This document shows, one piece after another, positions 1-6,057 of a DNA stretch of 6,418 nucleotides (its first letter is position 1; every line of letters starts with the position of its first letter). The stretch is from the NCBI GenBank assembly GCA_001768125.1, contig MENB01000043.1, positions 324 through 6,741 of the forward strand, given 5' to 3'. The translations under genes and the position numbers were made by a program. This DNA is from Armatimonadetes bacterium RBG_19FT_COMBO_69_19 (GTDB lineage: Bacteria; Sysuimicrobiota; Sysuimicrobiia; Sysuimicrobiales; Kaftiobacteriaceae). Under the pieces are notes generated by a model. That model was not told the origin of the DNA, ran no database searches, and worked only from the letters and a program-made list of their open reading frames with translations.

Positions 1-299
1 AGCGCGGGCTCGATTTCGCCCGTGATGTAATTCTGCTCGACAAGCCCATCAAAGACGTTGCCGAGGATGTCCGTCGACGAGGTTTCCTGGGCGACCAGCG
101 GGTTGAAGGTACGCGGATCGCTGATCTGGGCGCGCACGTGTACGCCGCCGAACTTCCCAACCTCATGCGGATACGCGACGACTTTCGGGTTGGGGATGTC
201 CGGCAGGGTCAGCTTCCTGGCCTGCGCCGACGCCAACCCCACGAAGAGCGACAGCACCAGCGAACCCACCACAACCAATGCAGACAGCCGTCTCAACAT
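1..299 (-). CDS. Family 5 ABC transporter substrate-binding protein (peptide/dipeptide type), N-terminal part
   Basis: Only the first 99 codons lie in the window; the gene runs off the low-coordinate edge. The start is ATG at 299-297, with a perfect AAGGAGG Shine-Dalgarno six bases upstream. Residues 1-27 form a signal peptide: basic MLRR, a hydrophobic core (about residues 7-22) and an ASAQA cleavage region. There is no lipobox cysteine, so the protein is probably released to the periplasm or cell exterior rather than lipid-anchored. From residue 50 it reads like the start of mature SBP_bac_5 (DppA/OppA-like) proteins: a GKFGG stretch, a DPRTFNPLVA segment (61-70), and an ILGNVFDGLVE helix (78-88) followed by GEIEPA. 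Members capture oligopeptides, nickel or sugars for ABC import. The substrate cannot be told from this fragment, and permease and ATPase genes would be expected beyond the edge. Family assignment is good; specificity is unknown. Confidence 0.85.
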   Translation of the reverse strand, partial: MLRRLSALVVVGSLVLSLFVGLASAQARKLTLPDIPNPKVVAYPHEVGKFGGVHVRAQISDPRTFNPLVAQETSSTDILGNVFDGLVEQNYITGEIEPA

Positions 300-305
300 A
301 CGCCC

Positions 306-312
306 CCTCCTT
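306..312 (-). promoter_or_regulatory. Ribosome binding site of the substrate-binding protein gene
   Basis: The minus strand reads AAGGAGG, fully complementary to the 16S rRNA 3' end, six bases before the ATG at 299. It is the strongest Shine-Dalgarno in the window and fixes the start of the substrate-binding protein. Confidence 0.85.
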
Positions 313-372
313 CGTGATCGCCGGCGGATCCAGGCCCCCCACCCGCCCCGCCGCTTGCCGTCAGTACACGAA

Positions 373-406
373 AATATACTCCGGTATAGGAGCTAGCCCG
401 TGTCTA
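373..406 (-). promoter_or_regulatory. Possible promoter region with a small dyad, upstream of the substrate-binding protein gene
   Basis: This is the only AT-rich island in the 180-base gap 300-479. On the minus strand it holds two -10-like hexamers, TATACC (388-383) and TATATT (378-373), and a TAGACA (406-401) resembling a -35. TAGACA is 12 and 22 bases from the two -10 candidates, so neither pair has ideal spacing. A perfect inverted repeat, TATAC-4-GTATA (375-388), spans both -10-like boxes and could be an operator or a coincidence of two TATA-like boxes. The rest of the gap shows no hairpin with a T-run and no riboswitch-like fold that I can recognise. Confidence 0.3.
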
Positions 407-479
407 TTCCACCGGGGGGGCTGGTCTCCTTGTCTGGGAGATGGATGGGTAACGTTCCCGGGAGAGCCGAAGTTCCATG

Positions 480-2063
480 TCAGAACTGGCTCAACTGCCG
501 GACCCCCCAGGGGAACAGGACCGTGATCATCTGGACCATCAGGACCGCTATCGTGCCCGTAAGGTATGCGATCCCGTTCTCCCTGCCCCATCGCCTGAGG
601 AACGCCAGCGCCGCAGCCCCCGGAACGACCAGCGAGACCGCCAGGAGCGCCGCGCTCGGGGTCCCGGGGATCAATCTCCGACCGAGGAGCTGAAACACGA
701 GCACGAGCCCGAAGAAGCCCCCCAGGCGAAGGAGCCCGCGCGGGAACCCTCCCAGCACGACCCCGGCGATCAGGAGGACGGCCAGCGAGCCCAGGCTGAA
801 GAGGGCGGAAAAGAGGGCGGCATACGGGAGGATGCTCACAATCACCGTTGCCGCGAAGGCGATCGCCGGCCCCGGGCGGCTGGGATCGAGCTCCGGCGCG
901 CCCAGTAGGAACGACCACGCTCTGGCGCCGACGGTCGTTCCCATCACGAGCTGAAACCGGGCGATGTCGAGGGTCTCCAGCCAGGCCGCAACGAGGATAC
1001 CACCCACGGAGGCGGCAGGACGGAAAGATCCCGCCGCCGTGTACGTGATGCGGGTCACGCCGGCCAGTTGACCCGTGGGCGAATCGAAGGTGGCGCCGAA
1101 GATCTCGCTGTTCTGGCGCCGCCCCGCCGGCTCCGACCAGACGACGAATGTCCCCGCCTCGCTCTGCGCCGCCGACACATCGCCCACCGGACGGCCCCTG
1201 GAAAGCGGCAAGCGCGCCGTGATCGCCGCTCCCCGCATCCGGACGAGGTAGAGCTGTCCCGCCGTCCTGAACGCGCGCTCCGTCGTGGGGATGAGAACGT
1301 CAAGAGCGTCGAAACCGTTTGGGACCTGAAGCGGGATTGGAGGCAGCGGACTGACCAGAAGCACGCGGCCGGTGAGTCCTTCGGGGACGCCCAGGTCCTC
1401 TCCCAATTCGGCCGCATACAGCGTGTGCGTGCCCGCCCCGCCCGGCTGCCACCAGAGGAGGCGCAGCGATTCCCCCGCCGCGAGGGCGGGAGCCTCACCG
1501 TCGGCCACCGGGCGGCCAGGGCGATCGATCCGGCCATCGGCGAACAGACGCGCATACCAGACGCGGCGCTCCGCACCGTCGAACTGGCTCCAGGCCACGT
1601 GGACGCGTTCCCTCGAGGCGAGAACAGAGATACGGCCACCCTCTTCGGCGGGGCCGACAGCCGGAGAGACCGTGCGGTCCACGCGTCCATCCGATCCGAG
1701 CACGCTGACACGCAGGACCACGCCCTGGGTGGACCGCGCCATCCACGCCACGTAGAGGCGTGCCCCGGATGGCACCACCGCGGGCCAGGCGAACCGGGTG
1801 TCGGCCCCAACCTCGATGCGATGCGGGCCGACCAGGATCCGGCCCTGCAGTGTCGCCGAGGCGTGCCATAACTCTCCAGTGGCGGGCGGACTGCCCGGCG
1901 GACGGTCGAGCCAGAACAGGTGGACCGCGTCGTCGACCCTGACCACCGCGGGCGGCGCCGCGATCGACGTCTCGGCGATGGGAATCGGATCGGAGAACCC
2001 GAGCGGAGCCGCGGCGGCCAGAAGAGCAAGGGGCAGCGCGACGAAGCGACCGCCGATCTTCAC
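480..2063 (-). CDS. Secreted-start protein with beta-propeller-like repeats and a C-terminal membrane domain
   Basis: Not a family I recognise. The 527-residue product starts at GTG (2063-2061), which overlaps the helicase stop as GTGA; with no clear Shine-Dalgarno, translation is probably coupled. Residues 1-25 look like a signal peptide (basic start, Leu/Ala-rich core). Residues 40-365 contain a recurring strand motif ending in Trp: VHLFW (W51), LYVAW (W107), VHVAW (W158), LRLLW (W204), FVVW (W309) and LVAAW (W361). Spacing is about 47-56 residues, with one double interval of 104-105 where a Trp-less copy near FDALDVLI (251-258) would fit. This periodicity suggests a roughly seven-bladed beta-propeller, like the sialidase/exo-alpha class, but no Asp-box is obvious. 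Residues about 398-518 hold four or five hydrophobic helices separated by Arg-rich turns. Inferred topology: propeller outside, anchored by the C-terminal membrane domain. Function is unknown; a binding or sensing role is only a guess. It is the last gene of the vapBC-pcrA run. Confidence 0.8.
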   Translation of the reverse strand: MKIGGRFVALPLALLAAAAPLGFSDPIPIAETSIAAPPAVVRVDDAVHLFWLDRPPGSPPATGELWHASATLQGRILVGPHRIEVGADTRFAWPAVVPSGARLYVAWMARSTQGVVLRVSVLGSDGRVDRTVSPAVGPAEEGGRISVLASRERVHVAWSQFDGAERRVWYARLFADGRIDRPGRPVADGEAPALAAGESLRLLWWQPGGAGTHTLYAAELGEDLGVPEGLTGRVLLVSPLPPIPLQVPNGFDALDVLIPTTERAFRTAGQLYLVRMRGAAITARLPLSRGRPVGDVSAAQSEAGTFVVWSEPAGRRQNSEIFGATFDSPTGQLAGVTRITYTAAGSFRPAASVGGILVAAWLETLDIARFQLVMGTTVGARAWSFLLGAPELDPSRPGPAIAFAATVIVSILPYAALFSALFSLGSLAVLLIAGVVLGGFPRGLLRLGGFFGLVLVFQLLGRRLIPGTPSAALLAVSLVVPGAAALAFLRRWGRENGIAYLTGTIAVLMVQMITVLFPWGVRQLSQF

Positions 2064-5000
2064 GTGGCGCGTTCGAGCGGAGCGTAACCCAGGGCCAGCC
2101 GCTTCACGCCCAGCGCGAACCGGACGGTGACCACGGCGCGCGCGCCCTCGCCTTCCACCTCCAGCACGCGGCCCTCGCCGAACGCCGCATGGCGCACCCG
2201 GTCGCCCGCGGTGAAGGTCGGAACCTCGCGCTCCTCATCGGGCCACACCGCCGTGGGCGCGGGCGCCGGCCGGCTGCGGGCGACGAGGTCTTCGGGCACT
2301 TCCTCAAGGAACCGCGAGGGCACACCGGGCATCGTGGTGCCGAAGATCGTGCGGTTGCGGGCGTAGGAGAGATAGAGCCGCTGCTTGGCGCGCGTCATGC
2401 CGACGTAGCACAGCCGGCGCTCTTCCTCGAGCCCACCCTCCTCTTCCAGAGCCCGGGCATGCGGGAACAGCCCTTCCTCCAGGCCGCCGAGGAACACAAC
2501 CGGAAATTCGAGACCCTTGGCGCTGTGCAGCGTCATCAACGTAGTGCGGTCCACGTCCTGCGACCAGGTGTCGAGGTCAGTGACGAGCGCGAGGTGCTGC
2601 AGGAACGCCTCGACGGTCGACTCGCCCGTCGTCTGCTCGAATTCCTGCGCCACGGTGACGAGCTCGCGCAGGTTCTCCAGGCGGCTGTAGGCCTCGTCGG
2701 TTCCTTCCGCCTCCAGCATCGCCTGATACCCGGTCTCCACCATGGCGAGCTCGAGCAGATCCGCCGCCCGCACCCGCTGGGCCCGGTCCCGCAGCCGTTC
2801 CATCAGGCCGACGAACTCGCCGGCCGCGCGCTGCGCCGCCTTGGGCAGGATGTCGCGCCCTTCGGGCCGGGCCAGCGCGTCCAGCAGACCGATCCCCTGC
2901 ACGGCGGCGAACGCCTTGAGGCGCTCCAGGCTGACGTCGCCGATGCCGCGCCGGGGCACGTTGATAACGCGCTCCAGGCTCGTGCTGTCCGCGGGGTTCA
3001 GGGCCAGGCGCAGGTAGGCGATAAGATCGCGGACCTCCTTGCGCTCGTAGAACCGCACGCCCCCGACGATCGTGTAGGGAATCCCCGCACGCAGGAACTG
3101 CTCCTCGAACAGGCGGGACTGCGCGTTGGTGCGGTACAGGACCACCATGTCCCGGTACTTGAGCCCGTCGCGAAGGCGCTTGATCTCGTCCGTGATCGTG
3201 CGCGCCTCGTCGTACCCGTCGTAGGCCTCGTAGAGGATGACCGCGTCGCCGTCGGCATTGGCCGTCCACAACGTCTTTTCGTGTCGGTGCGGGTTGCGGC
3301 TGATGACCCCGCTCGCCGCGGCGAGGATCGTCTTCGTGGAGCGGTAGTTCTGCTCCAGCTTGACGATCGTGGCGTCGGGGTAGTCGCGCTCGAAGTCGAG
3401 GATGTTGCGGATGTCGGCACCGCGCCATCGGTAGATCGAGTTGTGGACGACGATCCCCTGTGCGATGTAGTTCCGAAAATGCTTCACATCCAGGTCATAG
3501 ACAGGACCCTGGTATTGGCCGACCGTGCGTGAGTGGACCTCATCTTCGACGATTCGCCCGTCCTGGACCACAGGGACCATCATCCCAGGATGCAGGTGCG
3601 CAACCGGCATCACGAGATGCGTCGATCGGTAGCGGTCATCCGGGGCTCTCGAGATCAACGCAGCGCGGAGCACCGGCTCTCCTTCGACCAGGGCGGCCAG
3701 TTTCCGCGCCGCTTCCCAGCCGGCATCATAGTCGCGGCGTGCCGTCTCCACACGCCAAACCGATCCGCGCATCTCCCGCGTGGGAAACTCGAGCGCGACC
3801 CGAGTGCGGGCTCCATCACCCGAGGTGATAAGTTGGATCCGGTGATCTTGCCACGCACGCTGCTGATAGTGCCGCCCATCGCCAAACATGGTGAAGTTCA
3901 CCAGACGGCGTACGCTCTGCCCCCTCACGACGGCATGCGACCGGTGGTGCGGGTACTCCGGAGACATGCCAAGATCAGCGAGCAGCCGGTACGCGCGCTC
4001 TTCGGTGTCGATCTGTCGGAACAGACCAACGATTTCGGCCTGCCCGATCTGCATCCGGCGGCCTCGGACGTGAAAGACGGTCGTCGGGATGCCGTACTTG
4101 AAGGCGTAGAGTTGCTCCAGCCCGGCGGCCTCAGCTGCGTCGGTCGTCGCCGCCAGCACCCAGAGACGATCGGCCACTTCCCCGTTGAGCCGAATCGCGA
4201 GCCCGGTGTCCGGCGCTCCGGCCGTCCGATTTCGCACACCCTTCGTCCTGCCGATCCTGTATCCAAGTCCCCGGCGCTGCATGAGGTACACGTAATGCAT
4301 GTCGGGCTTGGGGACAACTCTGCCGAAGACGAGATGGTTCGGCGTTGCCGTCAACCGATACCCGAGACGTGTCGTAATGGTGATGACCGTGCCATCGTAG
4401 TCTCGCTTCACTGGAGCGGCAGTCTGAGCATGGCTGACGAAGCCATCCCCTGCTGCCGCGAGCACATTCACTCCTTCCTCCAGCATCTCGATCGGCCGCA
4501 GTCCCTCTGGCGTCAGCACCAGGCTTCCGGCCGGCAGGCACTGATCATCATCCCCCACCACGCATAGGTTGCGATGCTTCTCGGCGAGCGTGCGCACGAT
4601 GAGGTACTGCACACGGTTGGTGTCCTGATACTCGTCGACGAGCACGTGCTGGAACCGGTCCTGGTATTCCGCGCGCACCTCCGGAACCTCGGTGAAGAGC
4701 CGGATGACCTCAAGCAGCAGGTCGTCGAAATCGAGGGCGTTGCGCTCCCGGAGCGCAGCCTGGTACGCGCGGTACACGCGCGCTACGACGTCCTCGTAGA
4801 ACCCCGTGGCCCGCTCGGCGTAGGCGATGTGGTCGATCGCTTCGTTTTTGGCCTTATCGATCATCCCGAGCATGACCGCGGGCGGGAAGCGGCGCTCATC
4901 GAGCCCGAGGTCCTTGAGGATGCCGCGCACGAGACTGCGCTGGTCGTCGTCGTCGAAGATGGCAAAGCGCGAATCAACACCGATTCGGTCCCCGTGCCGG

Positions 5001-5290
5001 CGCAGGATGCGGCTGCAGATGTGATGGAAGGTACCGATCCACATCCCGCGCGCCACGGCCGCCCCGATCAGACGGTCCACCCGCTCGCGCATCTCGTTCG
5101 CCGCCTTGTTCGTGAACGTCACGGCGAGGATGCGCGCCGGCGGCACGCCGCGCTCGCGCATGAGCCAGGCGACGCGGTAGGCCAACACGCGCGTCTTGCC
5201 GCTCCCGGCGCCGGCCAGGATCAGCAACGGCCCGCCGGGATGGGTGACGGCGTCGCGCTGCGGGGGGTTGAGGTCGTGCAAGAGATCCAT
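2060..5290 (-). CDS. pcrA: PcrA/UvrD-type superfamily 1 DNA helicase, interrupted by an in-frame intein
   Basis: ATP-dependent 3'-5' DNA helicase of the UvrD/Rep/PcrA family, acting in nucleotide-excision and mismatch repair, rolling-circle replication and clearing of stalled complexes. The precursor has 1076 residues; removing the intein (251-617) leaves 709, the usual PcrA length. Visible motifs: Q motif LNPPQRDAV (7-15), Walker A AGAGSGKT (26-33), Ia TFTNKAANEM (58-67), DFDD (187-190), motif II VDEYQDTN (218-225), motif III split as GDDDQ (246-250) and SIYRWRGA (618-625), IV LEQNYRS (645-651), V LMTLHSAKGLEFP (918-930) and VI CYVGMTRAKQR (961-971). The C-terminus (1028-1074) is the Tudor-like tail of PcrA, with GDRVRHAAFGEGRV and YAPLE. 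The start is ATG 3 bases after the toxin stop; only a weak GGGGA lies 10 bases upstream, so coupling to vapC is likely. All motifs appear intact, so the spliced enzyme should be active. Confidence 0.97.
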   Translation of the reverse strand: MDLLHDLNPPQRDAVTHPGGPLLILAGAGSGKTRVLAYRVAWLMRERGVPPARILAVTFTNKAANEMRERVDRLIGAAVARGMWIGTFHHICSRILRRHGDRIGVDSRFAIFDDDDQRSLVRGILKDLGLDERRFPPAVMLGMIDKAKNEAIDHIAYAERATGFYEDVVARVYRAYQAALRERNALDFDDLLLEVIRLFTEVPEVRAEYQDRFQHVLVDEYQDTNRVQYLIVRTLAEKHRNLCVVGDDDQCLPAGSLVLTPEGLRPIEMLEEGVNVLAAAGDGFVSHAQTAAPVKRDYDGTVITITTRLGYRLTATPNHLVFGRVVPKPDMHYVYLMQRRGLGYRIGRTKGVRNRTAGAPDTGLAIRLNGEVADRLWVLAATTDAAEAAGLEQLYAFKYGIPTTVFHVRGRRMQIGQAEIVGLFRQIDTEERAYRLLADLGMSPEYPHHRSHAVVRGQSVRRLVNFTMFGDGRHYQQRAWQDHRIQLITSGDGARTRVALEFPTREMRGSVWRVETARRDYDAGWEAARKLAALVEGEPVLRAALISRAPDDRYRSTHLVMPVAHLHPGMMVPVVQDGRIVEDEVHSRTVGQYQGPVYDLDVKHFRNYIAQGIVVHNSIYRWRGADIRNILDFERDYPDATIVKLEQNYRSTKTILAAASGVISRNPHRHEKTLWTANADGDAVILYEAYDGYDEARTITDEIKRLRDGLKYRDMVVLYRTNAQSRLFEEQFLRAGIPYTIVGGVRFYERKEVRDLIAYLRLALNPADSTSLERVINVPRRGIGDVSLERLKAFAAVQGIGLLDALARPEGRDILPKAAQRAAGEFVGLMERLRDRAQRVRAADLLELAMVETGYQAMLEAEGTDEAYSRLENLRELVTVAQEFEQTTGESTVEAFLQHLALVTDLDTWSQDVDRTTLMTLHSAKGLEFPVVFLGGLEEGLFPHARALEEEGGLEEERRLCYVGMTRAKQRLYLSYARNRTIFGTTMPGVPSRFLEEVPEDLVARSRPAPAPTAVWPDEEREVPTFTAGDRVRHAAFGEGRVLEVEGEGARAVVTVRFALGVKRLALGYAPLERAT
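3686..3904 (-). other. Possible degenerate LAGLIDADG-like half-domain inside the intein
   Basis: Host residues 463-535. A hydrophobic stretch ending in Gly-Asp-Gly (LVNFTMFGDG, 463-472) resembles a LAGLIDADG helix. It is followed by a strand HRIQLITSGD (483-492), a short helical stretch, a strand VWRVETARRDY (511-521) and a helix running to about 535. That order (helix, strands, helix) is how one half of a LAGLIDADG nuclease usually reads. Only one such motif is visible, and the first part of the consensus fits poorly. It could instead be a DNA-recognition extension of the GIY-YIG-like module. Confidence 0.3.
4055..4300 (-). other. GIY-YIG-like nuclease module inside the intein
   Basis: Host residues 331-412, directly after intein block B. 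The segment reads HYVYLMQRRGLGYRIGRTKG, then Arg353/Arg355, and later AAEAAGLEQLYAFKYGIPT with Glu392. This follows the GIY-YIG plan: an aromatic-Val-Tyr strand (Tyr335), a second strand ending Tyr-x-Ile-Gly-x-Thr (344-349), an Arg a few residues on, and a helix bearing a Glu before an aromatic-Gly turn. The YIG tyrosine is replaced by Arg345 (YRIG), as in T5orf172/MUG113-like relatives that read KIG. I see no clear equivalent of the catalytic Asn. It may be a homing nuclease, a degenerate one, or a related DNA-binding fold. The assignment rests on pattern recognition, not alignment. Confidence 0.55.
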
Positions 5291-5293
5291 GAC

Positions 5294-5791
5294 TCAAATG
5301 TCCCCGGGAGCAAAGCGGTCTATCCCCTTTACCCTATCAAACGCCGCATCGGCTGAAGCCAGGAATGACAATCCCGCCTGGCGCATGTGCATGGCGACGA
5401 GCGAGTCGTTCACCAGCAGCCCATACGCCTGGCGGAATTCCTGGCTGGCGGTGAGGAGGTCTGGAGGCAGGGGCACGACCTGTAACCCGAACTTTGCAAT
5501 GGCGAGGACGGAGAAATAATACATCGACAGTTCGCGCACAAGGTCAGGCCGTTTGTTCAGGATCATGGCTGGGCTGCCTTTCATCCCCGGCCGGCGCGCC
5601 GCCGCCTCGAGCATCATCAACCGATGGGCGACCTCCAACAGGCTGATCGGACCGGTGAAGCCCTGCAACTCCCCTCCCTCGATCCGGCGGAGAAAGGCGG
5701 AACACTCCCCGGAGCGCCCGGCGAAATGGTAGATGAAGATGTTGGCGTCGACGAAAACGGCGCTCCCTGGGGGGATCTCAGTCAACGCCAT
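5294..5791 (-). CDS. vapC: VapC-family PIN-domain toxin (ribonuclease)
   Basis: A 165-residue PIN-domain protein. Family members are Mg-dependent endoribonucleases that cut tRNA or rRNA and stop growth when the antitoxin is lost. The acidic pocket is visible: Asp15 in VFVDANIFIYHF, Glu53 in SLLEVAHRL, Asp129 in LLVNDSLVAMHMRQ, and Asp148/Asp152 in LASADAAFDRV. The length is slightly above the usual 130-145. The ATG at 5791 is chosen because it has GAGGA five bases upstream and places Asp15 at the normal distance from the N-terminus. The frame stays open to an ATG at 5890, but that extension is Arg/Ser-rich and lies over the antitoxin gene. The first 14 bases overlap the antitoxin's end, typical of co-translated TA pairs. 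The stop is 3 bases before the helicase ATG. No catalytic residue is missing, so it looks functional. Confidence 0.92.
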   Translation of the reverse strand: MALTEIPPGSAVFVDANIFIYHFAGRSGECSAFLRRIEGGELQGFTGPISLLEVAHRLMMLEAAARRPGMKGSPAMILNKRPDLVRELSMYYFSVLAIAKFGLQVVPLPPDLLTASQEFRQAYGLLVNDSLVAMHMRQAGLSFLASADAAFDRVKGIDRFAPGDI

Positions 5792-6008
5792 AGAGATCCT
5801 CTTCGAGGATGGCCCGGAACGCCTTCTCCGACACCCTGAACGAGCCTCTGGTCTGCTCGACGATGGATGGACGTGGACCGCTGCCGGCAACGTAGCGGGC
5901 GAGGGCTTCCTCGATCACGTCGTTGACGCCGCGGCCCTGACGGCGCGCGACGTCCTTCGTCTGCTCGTAGAGCGTCGCATCAATCGTCGTGCCGATCTTC
6001 CGCTTCAT
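5778..6008 (-). CDS. vapB: VapB-like antitoxin with ribbon-helix-helix N-terminus
   Basis: A 76-residue protein directly upstream of the PIN toxin and overlapping it by 14 bases. Residues 1-42 fit a ribbon-helix-helix (CopG/Arc-type) DNA-binding fold: the basic start MKRK, a short strand IGTTIDA (5-11), helix LYEQTKDVARRQG (13-25), turn, then helix VNDVIEEALARYVAG (28-42). The remainder (43-76), with EQTRGSFRVSEKAFRAILEEDLYGVD, is the kind of acidic, flexible tail that antitoxins wrap around the toxin active site. By family precedent it neutralises VapC and, with it, represses its own promoter; palindromes placed for this overlap the promoter just upstream. The start is ATG at 6008 with AGGTGA six bases upstream. 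The antitoxin role rests mainly on gene order and fold; the exact subfamily is not determined. Confidence 0.88.
   Translation of the reverse strand: MKRKIGTTIDATLYEQTKDVARRQGRGVNDVIEEALARYVAGSGPRPSIVEQTRGSFRVSEKAFRAILEEDLYGVD
5797..5801 (-). promoter_or_regulatory. Ribosome binding site that sets the vapC start
   Basis: The minus strand reads GAGGA five bases before the ATG at 5791. It lies inside the last codons of the antitoxin gene and favours this ATG over the upstream in-frame ATG at 5890. Confidence 0.7.
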
Positions 6009-6014
6009 CCCCCC

Positions 6015-6020
6015 TCACCT
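6015..6020 (-). promoter_or_regulatory. Ribosome binding site of vapB
   Basis: The minus strand reads AGGTGA followed by a G-run, six bases before the ATG at 6008. Confidence 0.65.
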
Positions 6021-6028
6021 CACGCCCT

Positions 6029-6057
6029 ACTGTACATGGCGGATGTCTAGACGTCAA
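6029..6057 (-). promoter_or_regulatory. Sigma70-type promoter of the vapBC-pcrA operon
   Basis: On the minus strand a -35 box TTGACG (6057-6052, 5 of 6 to consensus) is followed by exactly 17 bases and a -10 box TACAGT (6034-6029, 4 of 6). The predicted transcription start is near 6022, giving a leader of about 14 bases that still holds the vapB Shine-Dalgarno. As no other clear promoter is seen before the helicase, this probably serves vapB, vapC, pcrA and the propeller gene together. Confidence 0.7.
6042..6055 (-). promoter_or_regulatory. Imperfect 14-bp palindrome overlapping the promoter, candidate antitoxin operator
   Basis: GATGTCTAGACGTC (plus strand) pairs with its own complement at all but one symmetric position and contains a perfect 8-bp core GTCTAGAC (6045-6052). 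It lies in the -35/-10 spacer and enters the -35 box, where a bound repressor would block polymerase. A second TTCTAGAA palindrome (6065-6072) is centred 20 bp upstream, about two helical turns away, and a TGTACA palindrome (6031-6036) overlaps the -10 box. RHH antitoxins commonly bind such short repeated palindromes cooperatively. Confidence 0.5.

Larger units (their letters stand above)
3440..4540 (-). mobile_element. Intein in helicase motif III of PcrA (367 residues, class 1 splicing residues)
   Basis: Host residues 251-617 are a Hint-domain protein-splicing element inserted between Gln250 and Ser618, splitting the invariant GDDDQ-SIYRWRGA motif. Block A begins with the nucleophile Cys1 (host 251) in CLPAGSLVLTPEG. 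Block B is GYRLTATPNHLVFG (310-323) with the TxxH residues Thr316 and His319. The C-terminal blocks are VYDLDV (597-602) and HFRNYIAQGIVVHN, with penultimate His616, terminal Asn617 and Ser+1 (618). These match a standard class 1 intein expected to splice. At 367 residues it is much longer than a mini-intein (about 130-150), so about 200 residues of other material sit between the Hint halves. Two 60-base lines counted by hand inside it give 57 and 58 % GC and a third 62 %, against 70 and 78 % in two flanking extein lines, which fits horizontal arrival. I recall similar inteins at this site in other bacterial UvrD-type helicases, but could not check. Confidence 0.95.

Noticed and set aside
455..466. 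TCCCGGGA palindrome downstream of the propeller gene as a terminator
   Set aside because: The stem is only four base pairs per arm with no loop and no following T-run.
361..918. Minus-strand open frame overlapping the end of the propeller gene
   Set aside because: Its product is Gly/Pro/Arg-rich without structure, while the overlapping frame encodes coherent membrane helices.
2189..3532. Long plus-strand open frame (447 codons) opposite pcrA
   Set aside because: It lies antisense to well-supported helicase sequence, is rich in Arg, His, Gln and Pro, and shows no recognisable domain. High GC makes such antisense frames common.
3533..4567. Plus-strand open frame of 344 codons opposite the intein
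   Set aside because: The minus strand encodes clear intein splicing motifs and the helicase frame runs through it. The plus-strand product has no family-like segments.
4574..5356. Plus-strand open frame of 260 codons opposite the helicase N-terminus
   Set aside because: It is an antisense shadow of the Walker A to motif II region, and its translation shows no recognisable motifs.
5792..5890. N-terminal extension of the PIN toxin to an ATG at 5890
   Set aside because: The 33 extra residues are Arg/Ser/Pro-rich, lie over the antitoxin coding region, and the internal ATG at 5791 has a good ribosome binding site and normal PIN spacing.
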